In this document: positions 22,146 through 30,507 of the stretch, one piece after another
Numbering within the stretch: the stretch's first letter is position 1
Layout of the letters: each line of letters opens with the position of its first letter
NCBI GenBank assembly: GCA_035536915.1
Contig: DATLNE010000049.1
Location: 24,000 to 87,999, forward strand
Origin: Acidimicrobiales bacterium
GTDB taxonomy: Bacteria; Actinomycetota; Acidimicrobiia; Acidimicrobiales; JAHWLA01
Direction of reading: 5' to 3'
Length of the DNA stretch: 64,000 nt
The notes under the pieces: model-generated
Seen by the model: the letters and a program-made list of their open reading frames with translations, nothing else
Databases searched by the model: none
Told to the model about the DNA's origin: nothing
Made by a program: the position numbers and the translations under genes

Positions 22146-23636
22146 ATGAGGACGAAGCGCTGTTGGGTGGGCCTCGCTGCTGCTGTCCTCCTCGTCTCCG
22201 CATGCGGGACGACCGTCAAGGGTGTCGACGGGCTGTCGCCCCGAGCGCTCGAAGAGCTCACAACACAAGAAGGCGGGCCGGCGGACGACTTCGCCGGCAG
22301 CGGCCCTGCAGGAACCGGGCCGACCGCCACCGCAGGACCGGGCGCGTCGGCGGCGGCGACCGAAGCGGCCAAGAAGGCCGCCGAAGCTGCCGCCCAGCGG
22401 GGGCGGCTCGCCACCGGCACGGGCATCACCCCCACCACCATCACGGTGGGTATCACCTGGCTCGACATCACCGCCCTGTTCGCCGCCTTCGCGCCGACGG
22501 CGAGGAACGAGGCCAAGGCCACCTCCAAGGAAGCGGCCCAGGCGGTGGTGGACTGGATGAACAAGAACGGCGGCATCGCAGGCCGCAAGATCGTCCCGAT
22601 CTACCACGAGTACCCCGTGCACGCGGCAGCCCAGGCCTCGACCCGGAGCCAGGCCGAGCAGTCGACGTGCGACGCCTTCACCCAGGACGCCAAGGCCTTC
22701 GCCGCCCTCCCCCTGTTCAGTTCCGAAGGCATCTTCAACACCTGTGCCGCCAAGCGGAAGATGATTTCGACGGTGATCGGCAACCTCGACGAGATCATGG
22801 ACAAGAAACGCACGGCCGAGCTGGGCGCCTACTGGTACCGCCTCGACGGCATGGGAGGCGAGCGTCGCGAAGAGGTCACCGTGGCCCAGCTCCAACGGCG
22901 CGGCTTCTTCGCCCCCGGCTCCAAGGTCGGCCTCCTCATCACCGACACCCCGACGGCGCGGCGCCTCTCCGAGCAGGTGTTGGAGCCCGCCTTGGCCCGC
23001 ATCGGCGCGAACGTGGTCGAGAAGGCCTACTACTTCGACGACCAGAACCTGTCGACCACAGTGCTGCGGTTCCAGACCTTGGGCATCGACCGGATCATGT
23101 GGGGCAACTGCTTCAGTTGCCAGGTCTCGGTGGCCAACTTCATGGCCACGGCGCAGAACCAGGACTACGACCCCGTCTACGGCCTCACCACCCAGAACAC
23201 CATCGGCGCCCTGCGCACGCTCGGCGCCCCCAAGGAGCAGCTCGTCAACGCCGTCGCCTTCGGGTGGAAGCCCGGCACCGACCTGGCGACAAACAACGTG
23301 GAGCCGCCCCGGCCGGGGCCGCAGGCCACATGCCGCCAGGCCATCGTCGAGGCGGGCATGGGCAACGACTTCCCGCCCGGCTACGAAGGCGTGTACGAGG
23401 CCATCTGCGAACAGCTCTTCTTCCTCAAGCGAGGCCTGGAGGCGGCGCCGTCGCTGACGGCCGAGGGGCTCCGCCAGGTGGTCGAGTCGCAAGGCCCGCA
23501 GCCGGGCGTGGGCACGTTCCGCGTGCACTTCACCAAGGACCGCCACGACGGGGTCGTCGCGGTGCGAGACCTCTACTTCGGCGCCCAGTGCGACTGCTGG
23601 AGCTACCGAGGCCCGGAGCACGCCGCGACGGGTTAG
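22146..23636 (+). CDS. Substrate-binding lipoprotein 2, LivJ/K type
   Basis: This encodes 496 aa. The signal peptide ends in the lipobox VSAC (Cys20), with an Ala/Gly/Pro linker over about 45-90. The binding domain matches the preceding protein over its length: shared stretches include VVDWMNKNGGIAGRKIVPIY, RIMWGNCFSCQVS and YGLTTQNTIGALRTLGAP. Differences concentrate in surface and hinge-like segments, so the two may recognise different ligands. It starts four bases after the previous stop and closes the operon. Confidence 0.85.
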   Translation: MRTKRCWVGLAAAVLLVSACGTTVKGVDGLSPRALEELTTQEGGPADDFAGSGPAGTGPTATAGPGASAAATEAAKKAAEAAAQRGRLATGTGITPTTITVGITWLDITALFAAFAPTARNEAKATSKEAAQAVVDWMNKNGGIAGRKIVPIYHEYPVHAAAQASTRSQAEQSTCDAFTQDAKAFAALPLFSSEGIFNTCAAKRKMISTVIGNLDEIMDKKRTAELGAYWYRLDGMGGERREEVTVAQLQRRGFFAPGSKVGLLITDTPTARRLSEQVLEPALARIGANVVEKAYYFDDQNLSTTVLRFQTLGIDRIMWGNCFSCQVSVANFMATAQNQDYDPVYGLTTQNTIGALRTLGAPKEQLVNAVAFGWKPGTDLATNNVEPPRPGPQATCRQAIVEAGMGNDFPPGYEGVYEAICEQLFFLKRGLEAAPSLTAEGLRQVVESQGPQPGVGTFRVHFTKDRHDGVVAVRDLYFGAQCDCWSYRGPEHAATG

Positions 23637-23640
23637 GTGC

Positions 23641-23684
23641 AGGGGTTCCATGGCTGTTGCCCTGATTCAACCCCGTCGTACGTT
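23641..23684 (+). promoter_or_regulatory. Leaderless promoter with shared element, copy E
   Basis: AGGGGTTCCATGGCTGT (23641-23657) resembles the shared element, with the CTGT at 23654. The -10 TACGTT is at 23679-23684, 25 bases after that CTGT. Six bases separate the -10 from the ATG at 23691. A possible -35 is TTGCCC at 23657-23662. Confidence 0.45.
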
Positions 23685-23690
23685 TCCCCC

Positions 23691-24593
23691 ATGACCGCCT
23701 ACGACTACGTCACCTACGAGTCACTCGACGACGGGCGAGTCGTCCGCATCATGCTCAACCGGCCCCGCAGCCGCAACGCCCAGAACCGCGGCCTGCTGGT
23801 CGAGCTCAACGATGCCTTTTTGCGCGCCGAGGGCGACGACGACGTGCGGGTGGTGATCCTCGGCGGCACAGGCGACGTGTTCTCGTCGGGCCACGACCTG
23901 GGCACGCCGGAGTTCATGGCGGAGCTGGCCGAGGAAACCCGCCACGAGACGTACCGCACAAACGGGGGCACCCGGAAGGCCGCCGAGGCCCGCATGCTCC
24001 AGGAGTGGCACTACTTCTTCCAGAACACCCGGCGCTGGCGCGACCTGCGCAAGATCACCATCGCCCAGGTGCAAGGGCCGGTGTACGCGGGCGGGCTCAT
24101 GCTCATGTGGTGCTGTGACCTCATCGTGGCCGCCGACGATGCCCTCTTCGCCGATGTGGTCGGCACCCGCTTGGGCATGTGCGGCGTCGAGTACTTCGCC
24201 CTGCCCTGGGAGATCGGCCCCCGCCGCACCAAGGAGCTCATGCTCACCGGCGACGCCCTCGACGTCGACGAGGCCTACCGCCTCGGCATGGTCAGCAAGG
24301 TCTTCCCCCGGGCCGACCTCGAGGCGCGCACGCTGGAGTTCGCCCAACGCATCGCCGCCCTGCCCACGATGACGGCGCTGCTCATCAAGGAGAGCGTCAA
24401 CCAGACGGTCGACAACATGGGCTTCCAGAACGCCCTGACCGCCTGCTTCACCCTGCACCAGGTGAACCACGCCCACTGGGCCGAAGTGAACGACGGCTTC
24501 CCGGTGGCGACGCCCGCCGACGGCGTGGGCCCGTGGCACGAGGCTCCGCCGCCGGTCCCCGCCCGCAAGGACTCCGTTCGGGCTTCCTCCTGA
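23691..24593 (+). CDS. Enoyl-CoA hydratase/isomerase family protein
   Basis: This encodes 300 aa of the crotonase superfamily. The oxyanion-hole loops are SSGHDLG near 67-73 and VQGPVYAGGLMLMWCCDLIVAADDALFADVV near 125-150. It is longer than typical 260-aa crotonases because of an insert (LAEETRHETYRTNGGTRKAAEARMLQEW). The usual hydratase acidic residues are not obvious in the second loop, so it could be an isomerase or hydrolase. The start is the ATG at 23691, six bases after a -10 box. The acyl-CoA ligase follows 16 bases later. Confidence 0.8.
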   Translation: MTAYDYVTYESLDDGRVVRIMLNRPRSRNAQNRGLLVELNDAFLRAEGDDDVRVVILGGTGDVFSSGHDLGTPEFMAELAEETRHETYRTNGGTRKAAEARMLQEWHYFFQNTRRWRDLRKITIAQVQGPVYAGGLMLMWCCDLIVAADDALFADVVGTRLGMCGVEYFALPWEIGPRRTKELMLTGDALDVDEAYRLGMVSKVFPRADLEARTLEFAQRIAALPTMTALLIKESVNQTVDNMGFQNALTACFTLHQVNHAHWAEVNDGFPVATPADGVGPWHEAPPPVPARKDSVRASS

Positions 24594-24609
24594 TCGGGAC
24601 GGACCCGCC

Positions 24610-26265
24610 ATGTTCAACCACTACAGCCTCTTCTCTGCCATCGCGGCCGCGGTGCCCGACCGCGAGTGCGTCGTCTTCCGCGACCGCCGCCTCACCTACG
24701 CCGACGTGCTCGACCGGGCCCACCGGCTGGCGGAGTTCCTCCTGTCGCAGGGCGTCACCCTGCACAAGGAGCGCGACGCCTTGGAGCGGTGGAAGTCGGG
24801 CCAGGACCACGTGGCCCTGTACCTCCACAACGGCAACGAGTACATCGAGGCCACCTTCGGCGCCAACGCGGCGCGGGCCGTGCCCTTCAACGTGAACTAC
24901 TGGTACGTCGAGGACGAGCTGACGTACCTGCTCGACGACGCCGATGCCGCAGTGGTCGTGTACCACGCCACCTTCGCACCCAAGCTGGCTGCCGTGGTCG
25001 ACCGGCTGCGCCGGCGCCCGCTGCTCATCCAGGTCGACGACGGCTCGGGCAACCCGCTCCTCCCTGGCGCCTACGACTACGAAGCCGTGCTGGCGGCCGG
25101 GTCGGGCGCGGCGCCCGACACCGAGCCCTCCCCCGACGACCTCTACATCATCTACACCGGCGGCACCACGGGCATGCCCAAGGGCACGCTCTGGACGCAG
25201 GCCGAGCTCTTCGCGGGCGCCATCGCGCCGGCGCTCGAGGCCTACGTGGCCGACATGACGTCGATGCAGTGCCTGGTCGACACCATGACCGCCCTGCCCG
25301 CCACCCCGTTGCTGCCCATGCCGCCGCTCATGCACGGCTCGGCCCAGTGGGTGGCGTTCCTCGGGCTGTTCAGCGGCGCCACCATCGTCATCCAGGGCGT
25401 GGTCGACCGCTTCGACGCCGCCGACGTGCTGACCACGTTGGCGCGCGAGCGGGTGGTGGTGACCAACATCGTGGGCGACGCCTTCGCCCGGCCCTTGTGC
25501 GACGAGCTCGAACGAGGCTCCTACGACCTGTCGGCCCTGACATCGATGATGAGCGGCGGCGCCGTGCTGAGCCCGGGGATGAAGCGTCGCCTCCTCGACC
25601 TGCTCCCCCACGTGGTCATCACCGACGCCGTGGGCTCCTCGGAGAGCGGCAGCCTGTTGAGCCACGTGAGCCAGTCGGGCGGCGACACCTCGCAGGGCGT
25701 GTTCGCAGCGTTGCGCGACACCTGCGTGGTGAACGAGGCCATCGACGAGTTCCTCTCCCCCGGGCACGACGGCGTGGGCTGGCTGGCCCGACGAGGCCCG
25801 ATCCCCTTGGGATACCTGGGCGACGCGGCCAAGACCGAGCGCACCTTCCCGGTGGTGGCCGGGCAGCGCATCGTGGTGCCCGGCGATCGGGCCCGACTGC
25901 GAGGCGACGGCCTCATCGAGCTGTTGGGCCGCGACTCGGTCACCATCAACTCGGGTGGCGAGAAGGTGTTCGCCGAGGAAGTGGAGCAAGCGCTCGTCTG
26001 CCACCCCGACGTGGTCGACGTCCTCGTGGTGGGCCGGCCCAGCGAGCGCTGGGGCCAAGAGGTGGTCGCCGTGGTGGCCCTGCGCCCCGAGTCGACGGCC
26101 ACCGACGCCGACCTCGTCGCCACCGCGGCGGCGCGGCTGGCCCGCTACAAGCTGCCCAAGGCGGTCGTGCGGGTCGACACCGTGCGCCGCGGCCCGGCGG
26201 GCAAGGCCGACTACGGCTGGGCCCGCGAGGTCGCCGTTCAGGCCTCGGAAGCGATCGCCCGGTAG
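24610..26265 (+). CDS. Acyl-CoA synthetase (FadD-like)
   Basis: This encodes 551 aa of the ANL family. The P-loop-like motif is IIYTGGTTGMPKGT. SSESGS occupies the A5 position, and GEKVFAEEVEQAL and RYKLPKAVVRVDTV with GKADYGWAR close the C-terminal lobe. It activates a carboxylic acid to its CoA ester; the substrate is not known. The ATG at 24610 follows the hydratase by 16 bases. Its 3' end overlaps the convergent metallohydrolase gene by 28 bases. Confidence 0.85.
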   Translation: MFNHYSLFSAIAAAVPDRECVVFRDRRLTYADVLDRAHRLAEFLLSQGVTLHKERDALERWKSGQDHVALYLHNGNEYIEATFGANAARAVPFNVNYWYVEDELTYLLDDADAAVVVYHATFAPKLAAVVDRLRRRPLLIQVDDGSGNPLLPGAYDYEAVLAAGSGAAPDTEPSPDDLYIIYTGGTTGMPKGTLWTQAELFAGAIAPALEAYVADMTSMQCLVDTMTALPATPLLPMPPLMHGSAQWVAFLGLFSGATIVIQGVVDRFDAADVLTTLARERVVVTNIVGDAFARPLCDELERGSYDLSALTSMMSGGAVLSPGMKRRLLDLLPHVVITDAVGSSESGSLLSHVSQSGGDTSQGVFAALRDTCVVNEAIDEFLSPGHDGVGWLARRGPIPLGYLGDAAKTERTFPVVAGQRIVVPGDRARLRGDGLIELLGRDSVTINSGGEKVFAEEVEQALVCHPDVVDVLVVGRPSERWGQEVVAVVALRPESTATDADLVATAAARLARYKLPKAVVRVDTVRRGPAGKADYGWAREVAVQASEAIAR

Positions 26266-28295
26266 TAGGGGCGGGCTTCGTCGAGCACGGCCACCAGGTC
26301 GTCGACCTGGCCCGCCTCGTCGAAGTGCCCGTGGGTGCGGGCCAGCTCCTCGAAGCGGTCGAGCCACTCCAGGCACCAGCGGGCGTCGGCAGCCCGGCGC
26401 ACGCGGCCGCCCGCCACGTCGACGTAGACAGGCGTGGTGTGGGCAAAGGCGGCGCCGTAGAGGATGCCGGGGTGCGCGCTGCCGGCCACCGTGGCGGCGA
26501 CCCACAGAGGGCCGTCGACCCGCACCGGGAACGACAGCTCCGCTCGCTCCCCTGTCACCGCCACCTCGGCCAGCACCCCGTCGGGGCCGACGACGCGTAG
26601 CCACTCGGCGCCCACGCCCACGCAACGGGCCACCACGTCGAGCTCGGTGCCCGGAGCCACGTCGAGCACCGTGCCCGGCTCGGCGCCCGCCACGTGCAGC
26701 GACACCCACGGGCCGTTGGTGGCCAAGGTGCGGCCCGCTCGCACCGCGGCCTGCCATCCCTCGGCGGTGGGCGACTCGCCGTCGAGCCGGGCGTACACCC
26801 GCGCCCAGCCGGGCGGGTTGGAGAAGGGGCCGACCCGGGCCATGGAGACCATGGTGTCGGTGCCCGCGGTGGCCGCCAGCCGCAGCCCGGTGTTGAGCAG
26901 GCGGTGGTAGAGCACGACGGGGCCGTCGGTCGTGGCGGGGCCGATGAGGTCGACGGAGTCGACCAGCCCCAAGGCGGCGTCGGCCACCAGCTCGCGGGCC
27001 TCGCAGCTGCGGGGCACGGCGAAGGCGGGGGCAGGCGACTCGGCGGTGATGGGGCTGCCGAGGATGGGGTGGGTGTAGCCGACGGTGGCCCCGAGGGCCC
27101 GTAGCTCCTTGCACGCCTCGGCGTTGGGCGGCCAGTCGACGGGGTGGTCGGAACAGGCGTGGCCCGAGTGGTATCGGCTCGGCGCGCCGGTGGCGCCGAA
27201 GGCGTGCATGTGGCCGAACATGTCGTTGCGGTACTCCAGGCCCCAGCGGGCCAACTGCGACGGGTTCGTCCACGGGAGGTCGGAACCTGCCCAGTGCTCG
27301 AAGGCCTCCAGGTCGTAGACCAGCGCGGTGTTCTGGTTGCCTGCCACCAGGTGCAAGACGTGCAGGGCCTCGCCCTCCTGCATGGCGGCCACGTCGGCGG
27401 GCGTGGCCACGTAGTCGCCGCTGTAGTTCAGGTGGACGTGGAGGTCGCCGCCGAACCACCCCTCGGCGGCGGCGTCGTAGAGCCGCTCAGGTTCCAGCTC
27501 GACCACGGCCGCGGTGTCGTCGTCGGCGGCGACGTCGACCACGGCCTCGGCCCTGCCGTGCTCCATGCCTCGCGCCGCGCTGACGGCGAGAGAGCCGACC
27601 GGCACCACCAGCTCCACCTCGGCGCCGTGGAAGTAGGGCCGGCCGTGGGCGTCCCACTTGCGCAGCACGCCGTCGGGGAACCACCCGTCGCCGCGCTCGT
27701 CGACCACCGACCACCGGCACGGCTTGCTCGACCGCACCCGCAGCCGCCCTGCGGGTCGCGGCTCGACCACCTGCGCTTCGGCCTGATGCCCGTCGGCCGT
27801 CACCACCAACGTCGGTGCCTCCGCCGAGCGGTCGACGAACACCAAGTCGGCCGCACCCGATGCGAGGGGCAGCGTGGTGCCCGCCACGGTCACGTCCACC
27901 GGTCGGTCGAGCGAGGAGCGCACCAGCACGCCGAGCGTCACCGTGCGGCCGTCGAGGGCGAAGGGCCACACCGACGGGTTGATGCACGGCCCGGTGGTGG
28001 TGAGCTCCACGGCCACCAGGCCCACAGGGGGGTCGGCCGAGGTCAAGCGCCACAGCGCCTCGTGGAAGGTGGCGCCGGGCTGTTCAGCCTGGAGCCGCAG
28101 GGTCATGACGAACAGCGAGGTCCAGTCGGCATACCGCGAGTGGTGGAACCACAGCGGGCTGTCATAAGCGGAAGGCCCGCCCCGCCACTCCTCGCCCCAG
28201 TCCCAGCCCCGCGCAGCCTGCAGGGCGCGGTACGACTCCAGTGCCTGCGCGACCACACGCGGCAGGTCGTCCCCGTGGTGCTCCTCGCAGCACAT
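26238..28295 (-). CDS. CehA/McbA family metallohydrolase-like protein (PHP-type)
   Basis: This encodes 685 aa. The PHP-like metal motif GDLHVHLNYSGDY lies near 290, with further candidate ligands in FGHMHAFGATG, GYTHPILG and GTDTM. This order is typical of the CehA/McbA carbamate/amide hydrolase-related group of the PHP superfamily. The N-terminal 280 residues are beta-rich and may be an extra domain. No signal peptide is seen. GGAGG precedes the ATG. Substrates of most members are unknown; an amide or ester hydrolase is a guess. Confidence 0.7.
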   Translation of the reverse strand: MCCEEHHGDDLPRVVAQALESYRALQAARGWDWGEEWRGGPSAYDSPLWFHHSRYADWTSLFVMTLRLQAEQPGATFHEALWRLTSADPPVGLVAVELTTTGPCINPSVWPFALDGRTVTLGVLVRSSLDRPVDVTVAGTTLPLASGAADLVFVDRSAEAPTLVVTADGHQAEAQVVEPRPAGRLRVRSSKPCRWSVVDERGDGWFPDGVLRKWDAHGRPYFHGAEVELVVPVGSLAVSAARGMEHGRAEAVVDVAADDDTAAVVELEPERLYDAAAEGWFGGDLHVHLNYSGDYVATPADVAAMQEGEALHVLHLVAGNQNTALVYDLEAFEHWAGSDLPWTNPSQLARWGLEYRNDMFGHMHAFGATGAPSRYHSGHACSDHPVDWPPNAEACKELRALGATVGYTHPILGSPITAESPAPAFAVPRSCEARELVADAALGLVDSVDLIGPATTDGPVVLYHRLLNTGLRLAATAGTDTMVSMARVGPFSNPPGWARVYARLDGESPTAEGWQAAVRAGRTLATNGPWVSLHVAGAEPGTVLDVAPGTELDVVARCVGVGAEWLRVVGPDGVLAEVAVTGERAELSFPVRVDGPLWVAATVAGSAHPGILYGAAFAHTTPVYVDVAGGRVRRAADARWCLEWLDRFEELARTHGHFDEAGQVDDLVAVLDEARPYYRAIASEA

Positions 28296-28406
28296 CAGCG
28301 CCTCCGGCGGTCGCGGCCTCCGCCCCAGTGGACCCCGCGCGCGACCGGTGTCGCCAGCAGGATTTCCCCGGTGGTTACCGCCTCCAAGGGAGAGTGCTCT
28401 AACTGC

Positions 28407-28449
28407 CCGGAAGTCCCCACTGTCTGGCGCGGAGGGGGGTCCTTACTGT
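28407..28449 (+). promoter_or_regulatory. Leaderless promoter with shared element, copy F
   Basis: CCGGAAGTCCCCAC then TGTC (28407-28424) matches the shared element best in its right half. A possible -35 (TGTCTG, 28421) overlaps it, and 17 bases separate that from the -10 TACTGT at 28444-28449. The GTG start of the acyl-CoA dehydrogenase follows after seven bases. Confidence 0.45.
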
Positions 28450-28456
28450 CCTCCCC

Positions 28457-29644
28457 GTGACCCTTCTGGAGACCGTCGACGATGTCGCGCTGGCCGAGCG
28501 GGTCGACGCGCTGCTGGCCCAGTTCCCCCCGGCAACCACCGAGCCCGAGGCGTTCCTCGGCGCCCAGTTCGACGCGGGCCTGGCCTGGGTGCACTTCCCC
28601 GAGGGGTGCGGCGGCCTCGGCCTCACCCCCGCACTGCAGGCGGTGGTGGCCGAACGCCTCCGGGACGCAGGCGCGCCCACATGCTACGAACGCAACCCCA
28701 TCGGCTTCGGCATGGCGGCGCCCACCCTGGTGGCCCACGGCTCGGCCGACCAGCGCAGCCGTTACCTGCGCCGCCTGTTCACCGGCGAGGACGTGTGGTG
28801 CCAGCTCTTCAGTGAGCCCGGCGCCGGCTCCGACGTGGCCTCGCTGGCCACCCGCGCCGTGCGCGACGGCGACGTGTGGCGGGTGACCGGCCAGAAGGTG
28901 TGGACCTCGTTCGCCCACGTCGCCTCCTACGGCCTGCTCCTGGCCCGCACCGACCCGTCGGTGCCCAAGCACCAGGGCATGACGTACTTCGTCATCGACA
29001 TGCACGCCCCCGGCGTGGAGGTGCGGCCGCTGCGCCAGATCACCGGCGACGCCGAGTTCAACGAGGTGTACCTCACCGACGCGGTCGTGCCCGAGGCCGA
29101 GCGCCTGGGCGAAGAGGGGGCGGGCTGGCGGGTGGCCCTCACCACCTTGGCCAACGAGCGGGTCTTGTTGGGCGGCGCGGGCTCGAGCCCGGCGGGCACG
29201 CCCACAGAGGTGTTGCTGAAGATCTGGGAGGTGGTGAGCCCGACACAGCGCGAGCGGCTGCGGGCCGAGGTCACCAAGCTCTACGCCGACCTCGAGGTCA
29301 ACCGCCTCACGTCGATGCGGGCCAAGGCGCTCGCCTCGGCGGGCACCCCGGGACCGGAGGGGTCGATCTCCAAGCTGGCCGCCACCCAGCTCAACCAGCG
29401 CCTGGGCTCGATGCTGCTCGACCTGCTCGGTGCCGAGGGCATGCTCGTGCGCACCCCCTACGAGAACGCCTCGCCGCTCGACCTCTACATCGACCCGGCC
29501 AAGGCCTTCCTGCGGTCGCGTGGCAACACCATCGAGGGCGGCACCTCGGAGATCATGCGCAACATCCTCGCCGAGCGAATGCTCGGCCTCCCCGCCGAGC
29601 CACGCGTCGACCGCGACGTCCCCTGGCGCGACGCGGTCCGTTAG
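28457..29644 (+). CDS. Acyl-CoA dehydrogenase (module 1)
   Basis: This encodes 395 aa of the FAD-dependent acyl-CoA dehydrogenase family, which makes the 2,3-enoyl-CoA. Visible motifs are WCQLFSEPGAGSDVA, VTGQKVWTSFAH and the C-terminal GGTSEIMRNILAERMLGLP. The catalytic base is not certain by eye. The GTG start lies seven bases after a -10 box. The next gene starts directly after its TAG. It is paralogous to the dehydrogenase at 49341. EtfAB encoded at 60.9-62.7 kb would be its electron acceptor. Confidence 0.9.
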   Translation: MTLLETVDDVALAERVDALLAQFPPATTEPEAFLGAQFDAGLAWVHFPEGCGGLGLTPALQAVVAERLRDAGAPTCYERNPIGFGMAAPTLVAHGSADQRSRYLRRLFTGEDVWCQLFSEPGAGSDVASLATRAVRDGDVWRVTGQKVWTSFAHVASYGLLLARTDPSVPKHQGMTYFVIDMHAPGVEVRPLRQITGDAEFNEVYLTDAVVPEAERLGEEGAGWRVALTTLANERVLLGGAGSSPAGTPTEVLLKIWEVVSPTQRERLRAEVTKLYADLEVNRLTSMRAKALASAGTPGPEGSISKLAATQLNQRLGSMLLDLLGAEGMLVRTPYENASPLDLYIDPAKAFLRSRGNTIEGGTSEIMRNILAERMLGLPAEPRVDRDVPWRDAVR

Positions 29645-30451
29645 ATGGCCGAGCGCACCACCGTCGTGGTCGAGCGGCCGCGGCCTGAGGTCGCGGTGTT
29701 CCGGTTCAACCGGCCCGAGGTGCTCAACGCCATGAGCCTCGAGTTCGTCGACGAGTTGCACAGCCTGCTCGACGAAGTGGCAGTCGACGAGTCGACCCGG
29801 GTGGTCGTGCTCACCGGCGAAGGGCGCGGCTTCTGCTCGGGGCACGACTTGGCGTCGATGGCCAGCGGCCACGAGGGCGGCGGCACCGTCCCGGGCCTCC
29901 TCGGCGTGCAGGCCGCCTTTGCCGCCGTGGTCGCCCGCATCCGTTCGATCCCCCAGCCGGTGATCGCCGCGGTGAACGGCCCCGCCGCCGGGGGCGGCCT
30001 GGCCATGGCACTGGCCGCCGACACCCGGGTGTGTGACACCGCCGCCCGCTTCAACGCCGCCTTCGTGCGGCTGGGGATCTCGGGGTGCGACGTGGGCGTG
30101 AGCTACCTGCTCCCGCGGGTGGTCGGCCCCACGTTGGCCTTCGAGATGATGCTGACCGGCCGGCTGATCGACGCCGAGGAAGCGTTGGCATCGCGCCTCG
30201 TACTCCGGGTGGTCCCCGTGGGCGAGGTGCTCGACGCCGCCTTGGCCATCGCCGACGACATCTGCGCCAACGCTCCCTTTGCCATCCGCATGACCAAGCA
30301 GGTGATGACGGCGAACTTCGACGCCCCCAACCTCGAAGCGGCCATCACCTTGGAGAACCAGACGCAGATCGTGTGCGCCTGCACGCAGGACCACCGCGAG
30401 GCCGTCGATGCCTTCCGGGCCCGCCGCACCCCCGTGTTCGAGAACCGATGA
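29645..30451 (+). CDS. Enoyl-CoA hydratase (module 1)
   Basis: This encodes 268 aa, normal crotonase length. The first loop is SGHDLASM and the second AAVNGPAAGGGLAMALAADTRV, forming the oxyanion hole. The acidic catalytic positions are less clear (FVRLGISGCDVGVSYLLPR). The ATG immediately follows the previous stop. It closely matches the hydratase at 48529 (VRLGISGCDVG-SYLLPRVVGPTLAFEMM), so the two are duplicated partners. The usual role is hydration of 2-enoyl-CoA. Confidence 0.88.
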   Translation: MAERTTVVVERPRPEVAVFRFNRPEVLNAMSLEFVDELHSLLDEVAVDESTRVVVLTGEGRGFCSGHDLASMASGHEGGGTVPGLLGVQAAFAAVVARIRSIPQPVIAAVNGPAAGGGLAMALAADTRVCDTAARFNAAFVRLGISGCDVGVSYLLPRVVGPTLAFEMMLTGRLIDAEEALASRLVLRVVPVGEVLDAALAIADDICANAPFAIRMTKQVMTANFDAPNLEAAITLENQTQIVCACTQDHREAVDAFRARRTPVFENR

Positions 30452-30468
30452 CCAGGAGGAGCCAGTCC

Positions 30469-30507
30469 ATGGACCAGCTGCAGCCCGCACGCCGGGGCCG
30501 GCGATGA
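30469..30507 (+). CDS. 12-codon minicistron coupled to the HMGS-like gene
   Basis: The sequence AGGAGGAG (30454-30461) is a strong ribosome site seven bases before ATG 30469. The frame encodes MDQLQPARRGRR and ends in TGA at 30505-30507, overlapping the ATG of the next gene by four bases (ATGA). The next gene has no good ribosome site of its own. This looks like a translational-coupling leader; a functional peptide is possible but not shown. Confidence 0.5.
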   Translation: MDQLQPARRGRR

